A DNA stretch of 64,000 bases. It comes from Bugula neritina (taxonomy: Eukaryota; Bryozoa; Gymnolaemata; Cheilostomatida; Bugulidae). The DNA is taken from positions 24,521,126 to 24,585,125 of the forward strand of contig OZ037766.1 of NCBI GenBank assembly GCA_964035545.1, given 5' to 3'. Below the pieces are notes generated by a model. That model was given only the letters and a program-made list of their open reading frames with translations, did no database searches and had not been told where the DNA came from. This document shows, piece by piece, positions 36,301 to 49,640 of this stretch (its first letter is position 1; each line of letters starts with the position of its first letter). Both the position numbers and the translations under genes were made by a program.

Positions 36301-39300
36301 ACAAAGTTTTACATGAACCACATTATTAACTTTCTTGTTGTCTCAGCTTTGTATTAATTGATAGAGTCACATTGCGTAGTGTAGAGTGTGCACAAATTAA
36401 CCTGTTAGCTAACACTAAACAATGTCTAGAGAAGTTATTTTTGCTGTATATGTTGAAAATCTCGAGTGGCATTATTGTATCATTTAGATGTAACTATATA
36501 GCAGGTAATGACTACATTGCAGGTAAACATGCGAGTGGGAATACACACCGGGACAGTACTGTGTGGAATTGTGGGAACACGGCGATTCAAGTTTGACGTG
36601 TGGTCACATGATGTGGACCTAGCCAACGTTATGGAGTCAACTGGTATAATATAGGCTGTAGATATGTGTCTAGGTTATAGTAGATGTATAGAAGGTGTCT
36701 ATAAAGACTTAATTTAGGCTATAGTATGATACCTATGATAAGCATCTACATACTCTCCCAGTCAGCTTATATCTGCTACTATAGAAAATGGTGAAACATT
36801 ATTTTATATTCCGTTTCTGCAAGTCATCCCTATTTTTTATCATTCAGTTTATCACGTTTCAAGTTATCAGTTTTCAATATGTATTCATCCCATTGGGAAC
36901 TGCTTTTATTCTCATAAATATAGTGACTTGTTTATTGATTTAGTGTCGCTATGGCCGTCTATTGTAGGTCAACCTGGACGAGTCCATATCTCTGAAGCTA
37001 CTAGCAAGTTCTTGGAGGATGAGTATGATATGGAACTCGGCGAGACAGTCGAAGGTATGTGCACAGTACTATAAGCATTAGTTGGTTTCAGTACACAGCA
37101 ATGTAAGCATTAGTTGGTTGTAGTACACAGCAATATAAGCATTGGTTGGTTGTAGTACACAGCAATGTAAACATTAGTTGGTTTTAGTACACAGCAATGT
37201 AAGCATTAGTTGGTTTTAGTACACAGCAATATAAGCATTAGTTGGCTTCAAAGTCTTTAATTAAATCAACCAACTAGTTGCACAAGCGTGGTGTTGCTGT
37301 AGTTAGTAGATTTCAAGACTAAACTGAGGTAGTAAGTCTTCAGAAATGATGGTTTAACTTTCAAGCTAGACTGTTGTTACTGCCTGTGATATTGAATTAC
37401 AATAGTAAATAGGGTAGAGCTGATATAATATTCACAAATTCTAACAAAGCAATTGATCATAAAAATATAATATTTCTGATTTCAATCAATATTGATCTAG
37501 TGTTACATAATATGAAGGCCTGCTTATACAAACGCTATAAAAATGTATGCATGGTGCAATTGATGCATGTGTGTTGAAATTATTTGGAAGTTGTGTTTAT
37601 ACACAACATTTACAAACCGAATTTCAGCAAAATATGAAATATAGTTGATGAAGCAAAACTGCATGCCAAAGTTTTAAATTTTTGTTTATACAAGTTAGTT
37701 GCCATAGATATCTCTAAACACTAACGGCTGAGTTTATTGGCTGTCTGCGACAGGTCAAGAGGTCAAACTGCCAAATTTTCCTATTTTCATATTCTGAGAA
37801 GAGTCGCTTCACCTTGCCATAACGTTGTACCCGTGTTCTTATAGACACCAGAAAAGTCCGGAATCTCACAGAGCAGTATGACCAAGCAACTTGCAAGTTT
37901 GGTGTACAGCAAGTGGAGTTGCAGGGAGGTGTGTATGTTAATACCAACTTGGTTGGTGTAATACCAGTGCTTTGTAGGAGTTGCGCTATCTGTTTAGTCT
38001 CGTTTATTATTAGATCAAATTTGATTGATTCAATTGTAAGTTTATAAAACATAATTTGAAGTTTTAAGCTAATTATTTTAGTTGTTAGATGTTATGTGAA
38101 CCAATTTTTAATATTACTGTTTGATGAGTAATTATGGTTTGTTGTACTTTTATTCTATGACTTGGTAAAGTAACTATGCTAATTTGGTTAGGGTAATTTT
38201 TGGCAGGAGTAGATAATTCTCTATATATGTCTAATTAACGCGTTGTAGTCACTGCAACCTATTTCATTCTTGGACCAAAACACAAAGATGACAAATCAGA
38301 ATCTCAAGCTCATTGTGATACTTATTCAGCCAGTCAAAAGTTATCTCCCCCTCTCGACGTCAACGGCGTCGCCGAACCAACCACGGTCAACATCACACCG
38401 GATATTACCGCCAGCTCTCTGAGCTCAAAGGTATAATTTTAATTGATTGGTTTTTTATTTAATTCAATTTTTTTACCATCTAGTAGGGAGTAAAATCATG
38501 CACTTTGCTTTTATCGTAGTGACTGGAAAATATTATGAAAAACCAATTTGAGTGATTTTTATATAATTTATTTTTCATAAATCTAATAGTACAAAGGAGC
38601 GCTTTTCTTTTCAAATTTAATAAGACTGGGAACTTGAATTGCTTTCTTGTATAATAATAGACTTAGCTTCTACTGAAAAGTTTCTTCATGTACGGTTAGC
38701 CATGACGTAAAGGCTAGGGTTTTATTATATTATATCTAGCCTTAGTGACTTGATTTCCACATCTAATTTAGGACGAGGAGAGGATTGATCTTATTGTATC
38801 TCACCAGGTAACATATAGCCCTAGAGTATAACCTTATATGTCTTTTAATTTCTATGTCACTGTTTGGTTGTTTTCAACAGTTTGCACTTTGTATAAGAGC
38901 AGGTGTAAAGTTTACTGGCAAATCACTTAGAGCTGATATCTACTAAAATTATCTTAACCAATTACTGTCCCTGGCTGTCAGGCAATATACAATTTTCATG
39001 AATTTGTTTGTCTATAAAGGTTTTTGGGAGTTGTTTTCTTTTTTCGGAGAAAAACACAAGCTTACAACAAAGATTGTGTTCCAAACACTACAGTCAGCAT
39101 GCTGAATGAAGCTGAACATTTGTTTTGGGTGATTAAATAACAATAACAATATCAGTTAAAGTTCCTGTATCAAGTTGTTTTAAAATTAAACTTTGTGAGT
39201 TTTAAATAATAATAATAAAAAAGATAATTAGAAATGATTTTTTTTATGTGACATAATTTTTACTGAAAAATGTTTTCATTTTGAACCTGTTTTTGAAAAA

Positions 39301-42300
39301 AAAGTTAAATAGTTGCATGCAAGAACTAAAAGGACAACTCCCAATAAAACTTTAGAACCCAAGTGTGTTTAATTTGTCTGTACATAATTTACTTGTACGT
39401 GTTTTTAGTTATACTTTGCTTTTGTTTTTGTCTGGGATTTAATCATCAAAGATTATGTTTAGTATTTTATCATTTGCTGTTTTATAGGGTGTACGTGTTT
39501 ATACATTTATTTTATAATGTTTTTTCACAAATTTTTCCGGGTAGTTGCTGGAGTTCTTTTTCAAACATTGTGTGAAGCCAGGGATTGTTTAGTTTGAGTA
39601 ATAATGCTTGCATATGGGTTCTGTTAACCACTAATTCCTATGCTATATGTTCATCTATTTCATTTCTTGGTGTAAGTTCAAATTTATTGTCAGCTTTGCT
39701 AAATTAATTTTTTTACTGGCTTGTTTCCTCATTTCACATTAGACTTTCTTTTTCTGCTTTTGAATTGTCATAATTCAGTAGAGTAGTGGGTGGGTCCCTG
39801 AATTGTTTCAACTGTAGATTGGTTGAAGGCTAAATCTAAAAACAAGAGCAATGTTCATAGTTATCTTTTATAACTGGTAAATGAAGAGTTGCTCAACATT
39901 GAAAAATGCAAATTTCGAACTGGACTACCTACATATTAATTCGTTCAAACTATCGTACAATATTTAGTATCGAATTCGCATCACATTCCCAGTACCTGGC
40001 TTATCGTAACAGCATCTATTGGATGTTGTGCACATTTTAGTTTCCAGTCTCTAACAACCTCACATTAGTTATCATTCATTGGTTAATTGTAGCCGATAGT
40101 TATTGACGAACTTAGCCTATCAATTGTAAGTCATATAAGTTGTCTTTATGTGTTGCTTATTTTGTTTGCTTGATCACAGGCTAATCTTGAATTTGTGTGC
40201 TCTTGTTTGTGAAACACCACGCGGCTTGTTTTATGGCTGAAGTTCAGAATAATAATTTTGGTATATTTAATTCTAAGTTGTTTCTGAAGGTATATTTCAA
40301 ACTTTTAAATATAATTTTTGGGTTCTTTCATTTTGGTACGATATTTTGTTTATTGTTGTTCCAATTCTGAACATGTGGCTGTGTAGAGTTGGTCACTGTT
40401 GTATTATTTGTATTCAATTTCACGGATTTATTCTTTTCATAAGTTGGAAACTTTGTTTTAGAGAAGACGATCTTCTAAAGTAGGCGTTGTAAAAGTTGCT
40501 GCATTGCAGGTATATCGTGTCGGCACAACTTCCATCTTGTGAAGCTAGTTGGAAAACTTCCAGTATTCACTTTAGCTGTTACCTATTAGTCTTGTATCAC
40601 TCACACACCCATTCACCATGCTTGGTGACCCCAATTCACCATGCTTGGTGATCCCCATTCACCATGCTTGGTGACCTCCATTCACCATACTTGGTGACCT
40701 CACATCTGTTTGCTTCTTCACGGATAATTTGCCTTCACTTCTCCGTAATCTCATGACGTTGTGTGAGCCCAGATTTTGCTTAGCTTCCAAGTGAACCTTG
40801 TAACCTGCTAGATTTCTATAGTGATTGTCTTAAAGTGCTACTGTGTGTTAGTTATTCAAGAGTGAAATTTAGCTTACATATCCGGGCTCCATTGTTTCAG
40901 CAAGTATTGAAGGTGTTTATTAACAAAAAATAATAAAGTTGCTTGCAGAGTAATTATTTTAGCAAGAATATTACTTAGCCATTTTATTTGTTGGAAGGGA
41001 TTTTGAAAAAATGTTCTACTTAAGCTTCCATAATAACCCCCAACTCGTGTGTATTACCTAATATTTCCAGTTTTGTGATGATAGAATAGGAAGATAGAAA
41101 TGGCTAGCAGATGCTAAAATAGTTTACCCTTGACCTTAATAGCACCACCTTCGCCTGGCCTGACGTTAGTGCTAGTGGGTCTAAGATTTCCATGCTATGC
41201 TTTGTACCCTGCTGGTTGAACCTCTGTTGTAGTTAAACAAACTTTGACTTTCTTTACTCCAATACTGAGTATGACATTTTATATGTCTGCCAGGACTACT
41301 GATTGGGCTTGGCACAGGATGTCAAGTTGATGGTATATTGCTGCTCATTGGCTAGAATTGCCTTCTCTCCAATCTTTCATTTACACTCTTCCATTCCATT
41401 CTTCTGTGCCATGCACACAGCAATGGCATGCCAGCACAGCTGATGAAAAAACTTTCAAATTCAAACCTCTCAAATCATAAATTTTGTGAACTAATCAGAA
41501 GCGCATACTTTGAGGAAATCTACGGGTATAATAACTAGAGATTGTCAGATCAGGTTCTATCACTCAGTATCGTCACAGTAAAGGTCTGTCCACATCGGAT
41601 AGTGTTTTTGCTAATAAATATCATTTCTTTCTTGGATCATTTTAGATAAAAGTTTATCAGTAGGTGCAGATTTGTTTCTTTAGGCTGTAGGTTTTGGTGC
41701 TAAATTTTCTTGTTCAAGCTAAAACTCGTCAAGGTTTATTTTATTTTATTCAACTTCTTTTGCTTTAACTATTAAACTGTGGGTGACGGATAGCTATTAA
41801 TGATTGCCTTTTGCTCTCTGTTTAACATTCGGCTTCATGCTCTGTATTACATGCAGTTACTTTTTAGCTTGTGCTGTACTACCAGGCATCGGCCAACACT
41901 TCACACTGTTGTATTCTCAATATATTCTGCTAAAGCTACTTCTTGCATCCTACAAGCTGTTATTTATTATATTTTTTATTTTATTTATTATTGTGTAATA
42001 ACTTTTAAAGCATTTTGTTTGACAAATGTTAAAGTTTCAGCAGTGTGAGTATTTCTTGATATTATCATGCCAATAACTATCAAAAATTCTTACATATTTA
42101 TCATTGCAGAAGTGAAGATGCTTGTAACAATGGTTCAATTTTTTACCCACAAAACCATTGAGCACATGTGATGCAGCACGCTCACTCTCTGTATTACCAC
42201 ATATTGCTAATTTCACTTGTATTCTGCCACTACTCTATTGCTATATGCCCCAAGATTTCAATTCTGCTTATATATCTTATTAAGAGGTCTTAGAAAGGTA

Positions 42301-45300
42301 GGCTTACACACCAGCTCTGTTTTGGCAGGCAGAAGAAGCTGAGAAGCAGCAGCAGCAGCAAATGAGAGCAAGTTTTTTCAGCAAGAAGACCGTCAGCGAC
42401 AATGTGCCTCCTGGTATGCTGGGTGATTATATGGATGTTGCTGATGGGCTGTTTTATAATCAATCTGTGTGTGACCAAGGAGTTATCTATACTCTATATT
42501 TAGCTTTCCATGATCACTCATTGTTATTCTTTAATCTACTTGTTGTGCTGAATACTGGCTAAATATGGATGTTCTCATTGGCATGCTGTTTTTGTAAGAT
42601 GATTGCTGATTAGTTTGCTATATTGTACTGATTGCTGATTGGCTGATTAAAGTTATATTCTACCCTCTGCTTTTATCTCTTCTATCCATAACATAAGCTT
42701 TGTTGAAAATGTCAAAATCGCTTTTTGTTAACAGGAAGTAAAGGGGATTTCACACAAGATGACTTGTTGATCAGGTTAGTTGTTCATCGGTTTTTGTAGG
42801 CAAAACATTTGCCATTTCTTGAATATATCTCCCTGTTATGAACCACAAACTGTAAATATTTCCTTATTAGGATTTCACTAATTATTATTTTAATCTAATA
42901 CCGTAGTTCCCATCAGCTTAAAACCAGACATTTTGACAACCGTCGCTCCTACATTTATATGCCGTAGAGTTTAGTTTGTATTGTAACTACTAAAAATGTA
43001 AGATTAAACAATTGAATGTTTTTAAAGAGCGGAAGTTTGGGCATTGAAACACTTTAATTTGGCAATATCTACTGAAACATAAAATATGTATATTAGGTTA
43101 TAAAAATAATAGCTTTTAAGTATGTTAACTTAGCAAAGGTTTGAGTTAATTAATTTTGTACAAATTACGCATCGTTGAATGTCAAAAAACTCTCTAACCA
43201 TATTCCTGTATTTCAACATATAAATATAATGTTTTAGTGTTTGGTGGAACAACTGGTATTAGTAATCAATAAATTTAAACTAATCCCAGTGCTGTTTACT
43301 CTAGAATATTCTGTAGGTTTCAGTAATTAATGAGCCATTTCAATGTTCTAGTGAGATGGACAAGGAAGAGGAAGATGACTCCAAAAACTATTTCTATGAG
43401 CCGCCCGTTAACACCTGCACCCTGAACTTCCATTCAGCTAATGATGAGACTTGCTTTAGAAATCAAACTAGTGTTAACTTCTTGTCACCTGAGATGCCTC
43501 AGGTAATCTGTTGAGATCATTCAGAGTGTTATCACCTACATAAAGTAGGCATCTTCCTGTGCGTGTATATGTGTATAATATAGATACATCTTAGCACGTG
43601 CATGTGTACAGCATAAGTATATCTCGGCTTCTTCTGTGTTGATTCAGATTTGTGTATATGCCTATATATGTGTATGTATGCTTATATATGCATACGTGTG
43701 TTTATGTATGCTTATAGATGCTTATGTACGTTTATGTATGCATATATTATATGCTTATGTATGCTTATATATGTTTATGTATGCTTATATATGCTGATAG
43801 ATGTTTATAGATGCTTATGTATGTTTTACTCAGAGCCATTACTGTAATATATTACACACTAGTTTTATTGTAGAATTAATTTCTCAATTGTTTACTGTTT
43901 GTAGACATTTGCCTCTCCGAGGTTCAACGTGTTTCTAGAGGTATGGGTGAGCACCATATACTTTGTTATACTAGAAATAGTGTTAGGAATTACTCTGGGA
44001 GGGAGTATCAAAGACAATCCTGTATGGCCTATCTATTTGGTGAGTCTAACCTCTGCTTGCATGTCGGTATTCGTGTATCCATTTGAGGGTTTAGTCAGCA
44101 ACTTTGACCATAGTTCTTGTCATTTTCTCTGTTTGAGCCATTGTTATTGTTATGATGTACCCAGTTACTTGGTACTTATAAATCATATTGTAACTTTGAA
44201 AAAATATCGTAGCTCTTATAAATTGTATGCATTACACCATTGATACTATAACTTGGGGGGTTGAAGAGTGCAAGAAAACAAGATTTATATATCTGTATTT
44301 TATTCTCTCTTCACATAAACCCTCAAATTTTTTATGTAATAATTACTAGTATAGCCTACTTGAACTGGTAAAGAAGTATCACCAGGTTTTCTCTTTTATA
44401 GCGCTTGTATGATGGAGTAGTTACACTGTGTTTATTGTACATGTTGATAAGTCCACTCACCACATAACTAACTCTCACATTGTTGCTTGCGCTAACAATA
44501 ATTATAGTTGAGGCATAAATTGTAAAAGGTTGAAGTGAGGGTGAAGTTATGCCCCTTGATTATATCTGCCACTGCTAAACATTGACTGGCTAAAGTGTGA
44601 ATTAAGCCACTCATTTATATCTGACATTCTGATTGGGTACTGGTCCTTATTCAGATTAGTATCTTTTCTCTAATTGGTTGTTTGGTTTTTGTAGGCTGTA
44701 TCCTCAATATTTATAGCATTCCACGCCATTGGCATCACTCTCAACGTGTTCCTCTCTCCTAGCAAGTTAAATTCAAGTTCTGCTGATGGCGATAAATCTG
44801 AGAAAAAACCTCTGTCACCTCTGGGAAAACTGTTTGGTATTTTCTTTCATTATTGCGTGAATGTAAATTTAATTTATAACAGAAAACCAGAACGGTTGTT
44901 CTACTTTTAAGGTTCCGTACACCTAAATAAAAGAAAGTAGTTACTTTTTATTTTAGTGGAAAGCTCATTCTAGAAAACACCTATTTCTATTTAGAGTGGA
45001 GTTTTGTATTTTCTATTCAAGCTACCAAACGAAAGAAAATTGAAATATGTTATGGCTAATTTAGCCATTGTATGTTAATAATAGTGACTTGATAGTAACT
45101 TCTCATGTGGGCATCACCATACTTCTCTGCATTTCATTTTTTCAGTATTTTCTGATACATCTTTTAATTGGAAATATATAGTTGGAACCCCTCAATTTGG
45201 TTTGAACTAAACGAAGTTGAGACATACTTGAATATTTCAATGTTACAACATTTTGGTCAACACCGTTGTTTATCTGAAGACTATGACTATATTACAGTTA

Positions 45301-48300
45301 GGTTAACAAAGGTGTACTAGATCACCGAAAGATGGTCATAGCTTTAGCTGAAATATATTTCTGATGAGATATTCCATTGTGTTTGAATAATTTAGTTTTT
45401 AACTTGGTATGATTGAAACCAATTTATTGACTTTAGTTTTATCTAGTTCCATTTTTGTTTGCAGGTATCTGGTATAGCTGGATAGTAGGTCATATTCTAG
45501 GTGGCCTACAACTGGCCTTACCCATCGGTGCCGTTTACTCGTACTACTTCTGTCTTAAATTGACCAATCAGAATAGAGAACTATTTTTCTCTTATGCTGT
45601 CATCACATCAATCGTTCATTCCATTAACTTGAACCTATTGAGCAACTGGCTGAAGTCTATTATTGGTAACTAATAGCTTTTAACTCTCATTAACTGTATT
45701 CTTTTGTATTGTTTACAGCTGCCTTTAACTGAGTAGTTACAGTATCATTTCATTATAATTATAAAGGAAGTAATACTCAACAGATCTGAAAAATGTTGAC
45801 TTCATTTCTAATGTGAATTCGATGACTTTTATTAATTTATATTATTTTTCTTTTACTTAATGTGATGCTCCGTATTCTTGTTTTATAGCCACTTTAGGAG
45901 GTGTAGCTTTAGTGTTGCTGAGCAACTTGAAAGCATGTAAAGGTGAAGGTGAAGTGATAATGGTGTTTGGTGGTAACCGTGACAACCTGGACTATGAAAT
46001 GATACTGGATGTCTTTCTCTTACTCATCTTGATATGGTTTCTGAACCGGGAGATTGAGTTGATGACCAGGATTGCATACAATGGAGATTTGCAGGCAACC
46101 AAAGTGCAGAAGTTAGTTTTACTTCTAGAGTGCTATATATCAGCTGGCCATACTCGAAGATTACTTTGAATAATTATATTACATTATTAGTATAAACGAG
46201 CAAGGGTCTGTCAATAATTGATTTATAACTACAATCGCTGTGAACATATAATTTCCTGTAATTTTGCTAGATTTTTATTTGAATATTTTTCATAATGAGA
46301 ATTTGAAGGTGCTGAAAGATGTAATGTTTTGTCAAAGTAATTGTGTAATATTTTGTTAAGTTCTGGTGTGCTGAGTAATGTCAAGGTAATGACACAAATT
46401 AAAGTATTCAAAGCTCTTCTATTGGTTATGAACGTAAAGCATGTGTGGCAGTAGTGATACGTATGCTGCTATGCCATTGCAGGAGTATAGTTAATTCTTC
46501 TATACTGAAACTGGGCACTCGGATTAAACATTTTGCTGTGTCAATGTCATACGTTTGTCCACTTACGTGATTATGAATACAAAACAGATATAAAAGTTTA
46601 ATACTTTGATTCGTTCATCGTTGTTATTGGTGATTTATAGACAGGCTGAAATAGAAAAGCAGTTAGCGGACTCGCTGTTACATGATATAATCCCGGTGCA
46701 TGTTGTGGACCAGATCAAAGGCAAGGGGGAGTATTCCCAGTCCCATAAGGATGTTGGAGTTGTCTTTATCAGCATCACTAATTTTGATGATTTTTACGAT
46801 GAATCTTTCGAAGGAGGTTTGTAGTTTATTACAGCAGAAACTTTGTTAAATATATTGTAACACTGCTTCACTTGATCCCACATCATAATACATAGCATGC
46901 AAGTATATGGGATTTGTATCAATACTGTGTTAGCTTATATTTTACGTTTTATGTAATAAGCAATAAACTATGTGTAATAGCATCTTATACTAAAATCTAT
47001 TATTATTGCAGGTAAAGAGTTTCTACGTGTCCTCAATGAGCTCTTTATGGATTATGAGGCACTTTTTGATAAGCCAGAGTATAAAGACATAGAAAAGATT
47101 AAGACAATTGGTTAGAAAATAACTTTAAAGTATTATTATTATTATCATTATTATTATTGTCAAAACTCATCATAAAACAGTATAGATGTGACAGTTTAAT
47201 TACCAAGTGTAGTTCTGTTCCACAGTGATAGTGAAAGTATGCTTGACTGATACCATCTATCAATAATTCCTTGTTACTAGCTTTTGTGTCCGTATAATAT
47301 TATAATATCATCATAGCAAATGTTGCTTATTCATTCCTCATATATGTGTTCATGACACCTATATATGTTTATAATACACTATATGTTTATAATACACTAT
47401 ATGTTTATAATACACCTATATATGTGATGTTGCAGGCAGCACGTTTATGGCAGCATCAGGTCTCAACCAATCATCACGGGACAAGAATGCTGACCCAAAG
47501 GACCACCTCTATGCTCTCATGGAGTTCTGTATAGCAGTGCTGGAAACTGTTAGCATCTTCAATGAAGGTAAATCATTAGCTACCGGCTTTCAGCAGGAGT
47601 ATGTATAGTAATAGTAATTGTGCTGTTGGTGTGAGTTTGAGGGGGAAATAGTCTCCATGTTCTCTAGTATAGGTCTGGCCACAGGATGTGCCTGAGGAAA
47701 TTGTTAGATATTATTTACACTAAGTGCTGTTTGTTGCCTATAACACAATACGGGAAATGATCAAATGATAGATGAAACCTCATCACATCACATCTCGTCA
47801 GACTTGAGATTATTTTAACTACTGGAGATTCTTAGGTTTTATTTGCAGAATTTGTTGCTTGCATGGCATTTGTATTCTGCTCATGTGGCTGGTGCTTGAA
47901 CAGACCTCCAATAAGTGTTTTTATGTTTTATTGTTACATTCTCTAAACAAGGAAAAGCAATTGTGATTGTGTTTTAACTAATCTCCCTGATTGCTATTTG
48001 GCTGTGTTGTCTTTTTCTATGCTACTTAGTTTCTATTGTTACATCACCTACTTTGACTGATTTTTTACAGGAATGTTTAATTTCAATTTTACACTGAAGA
48101 TAGGATATAATATCGGAGATATCGTTTCCGGAGTTATTGGCACTTCAAAGTTGCATTTCGATATCTGGGGTAATACGGTGAATGTATCTAGTCGCATGTA
48201 TAGCACAGGAGTCGAAGGTTAGTATAGTTTGTATTTAGAAAGTTAAATACATTAGAAAAATTAAAGTGGCTGATTTGTATGTTTTCTCTTTCTGAATCAC

Positions 48301-48749
48301 ATAATTTAAAATAGTTTTACAACTAATAATTTTACATTATTAATTATTTTTGGAGACCTGTTGCGATTTATAATTTTGTTTTATTTTTCTGACTGTATTA
48401 GAGATAAATAATTTAATACATTGTCTAGCATATTTCCGAGGAAGCACATGTTAGATTAAGTATAATATGATAATATATCACTTGACCTAACATGGCAGGT
48501 ATTGGTAGTATATATTTGATGATATGGTATTCAGAAGTACTTGTAGTGTCACGTTAGGACAGGTGCTTCTAGTTGCTCTGTTGTGTTATTTTAACAGGCA
48601 GAGTGCAGGTTACGGAAGAAACAGCTAAAATGTTAGAAGATAGATACGAGTTTGAGTACAGAGACACCATCAGTATTAAAGGCAAGGGCATGATGAGGAC
48701 ATACTTGCTTGTTAAAAAGAAAGTAGATATATTGGAGGATGTGTGCTGA
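30289..48749 (+). CDS. ADCY9: Membrane adenylyl cyclase, ADCY9 type, complete
   Basis: Makes cAMP from ATP at the plasma membrane. Exons: 30289-31206, 35313-35562, 35789-35913, 36523-36643, 36968-37054, 37845-37928, 38249-38430, 38772-38807, 40462-40509, 42329-42413, 42735-42774, 43352-43502, 43905-44039, 44695-44836, 45465-45665, 45889-46111, 46641-46816, 47012-47110, 47436-47567, 48071-48217 and 48598-48749. They sum to 3534 nt, 1177 aa (human about 1353). The first exon carries an AC9-like N-terminus ([24 protein letters not shown]) and the first membrane cluster. C1 has metal aspartates D347 ([12 protein letters not shown]) and D391 (LGDCYYC). A second membrane cluster follows. C2 has K1032, D1109, N1116 and R1120 ([13 protein letters not shown]), so catalysis looks intact. 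An in-frame TGA at 30259 supports the start. The 36- and 48-nt C1b exons rest mainly on splice sites and phase. Confidence 0.93.
31207..35312 (+). other. First coding intron of the cyclase gene
   Basis: About 4.1 kb, phase 0, GTGAGT donor and ACTATAG acceptor. A perfect 10-bp hairpin with a 9-nt loop lies at 31673-31701 (AACCACCTGC / GCAGGTGGTT). The rest is AT-rich without a recognisable exon or mobile element. Confidence 0.65.
37073..37246. repeat. 32-nt tandem repeat just after a cyclase exon
   Basis: About five and a half units built from AAGCATTAGTTGGTT and AGTACACAGCAATGT, beginning 18 nt after the donor at 37055. Units differ at a few positions. It is intronic. Confidence 0.9.
38431..42328 (+). 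other. Cyclase C1b-linker introns
   Basis: Region with tiny phase-0 exons at 38772-38807 (12 codons) and 40462-40509 (16 codons) separated by long AT-rich introns. A 22-nt tandem repeat with a hairpin core is at 40611-40700. No other gene is visible. More small linker exons may have been missed. Confidence 0.5.
40611..40700. repeat. 22-nt tandem repeat with hairpin core
   Basis: Four units of ATTCACCATGCTTGGTGACC type. Each contains CACCA-TGCT-TGGTG, a 5-bp stem with 4-nt loop; the last unit has one change in the loop. Confidence 0.88.
43655..43820. repeat. Imperfect TATGCTTATATA-type minisatellite
   Basis: Irregular 10-12-nt units rich in TATGCTTAT and TTTATGTATG, starting about 150 nt after a cyclase exon and ending about 85 nt before the next. 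Reads as an open frame of Tyr/Met/Cys-rich peptide, which is a repeat artefact. Confidence 0.8.
47356..47424. repeat. 18-nt repeat before a C2 exon
   Basis: Three to four copies of ACTATATGTTTATAATAC, ending about 10 nt before the acceptor AG at 47434-47435. It replaces the expected polypyrimidine tract with an AT-rich array. Confidence 0.82.
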
Positions 48750-49640
48750 GTTCCCACCCATTCGATAGACGTGTCTTTGGAGAACCAAGGCTAAATAGTT
48801 TTACTATACTACAGTGTAGCTTCCAAGTGACTAAGCTAGTATGTCACTACTCAAAACTATGCTACTGTTTTGCTACACTAACCTACCAAAAAATACTATG
48901 TTTTAGGGTTGTAGCAAGGTTGTTATTTTAGTACACGTGCTAAAGCTCATAGCAGTGCTACTATTATGCAAGCATTGTCAACTATGTTGTATTTTATAAT
49001 ATTTTGTTCTCGTAGATCAAGTGCGCCATGCAGGGTAATTCTATTGTAATATGTAATATTATTTAAGATATTTTTTGTTCTATCTTTACTAAAGTTATAT
49101 ATTTTATACATACAGCTCTCTTTCTGCTAACTTTTATTGTGATGTAATAACTGTTATTGCATAATCATGTTGACTTTTGTTACGAATGACCTAATTTAGA
49201 CTGTCTTTCTTGACCAGATGATGTAGGTGTCTCTCAACAATTTAGTCTCTTTTTAACCCGTTCTTTGTAACTACTTATTTATATTTTTGTAATCTTTTTT
49301 TCTATGTTTTTTTAGATATAATCATGTGTTGTACAAAGGCAATTTCAATGTTGTAAATTTTCTGTTAAAAAGTGTAACCTTTAATTTTTCCTGGCACTTA
49401 GATGGACAGCATGTGACTAGTGTTATAAGTAATAGCATGTTTACAAAAAATGTCGTCTATTGTTTGAACCTTACTACACCAAGTTTTCTAACCTTTGTCT
49501 ACTGACCATCAGCGTTAGACTGATTCTGCAGACTCTGCGTTGCAAATTTGGTGCTGTAAGATTCAAACTTTTAATTCAGACAAAAGTTTCACCAGTGTTA
49601 TGTCACTTGAATTGGTAATAAATAGGCATTGTTTTATCTC
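48750..49640 (+). other. Cyclase 3' untranslated region (inferred)
   Basis: AT-rich sequence after the TGA at 48747-48749, up to the AATAAA at 49617-49622. No open frame of note. Confidence 0.45.
49617..49622 (+). terminator. Candidate cyclase polyadenylation signal (AATAAA)
   Basis: First canonical AATAAA found after the stop, 868 nt downstream. It faces the Rab33 signal on the other strand about 590 nt away. Confidence 0.4.

Larger units (their letters stand above)
42414..48597 (+). other. Remaining introns of the cyclase (second membrane cluster and C2)
   Basis: Introns of 195-655 nt or so between the exons listed for the cyclase. Besides the arrays at 43655-43820 and 47356-47424 and a short ATT run near 47131-47157, they hold AT-rich sequence with nothing recognisable. 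Confidence 0.6.

Noticed and set aside
43650-43847. Met/Tyr/Cys-rich 65-codon frame
   Set aside because: Encoded by the TATGCTTATATA-type minisatellite between two cyclase exons.
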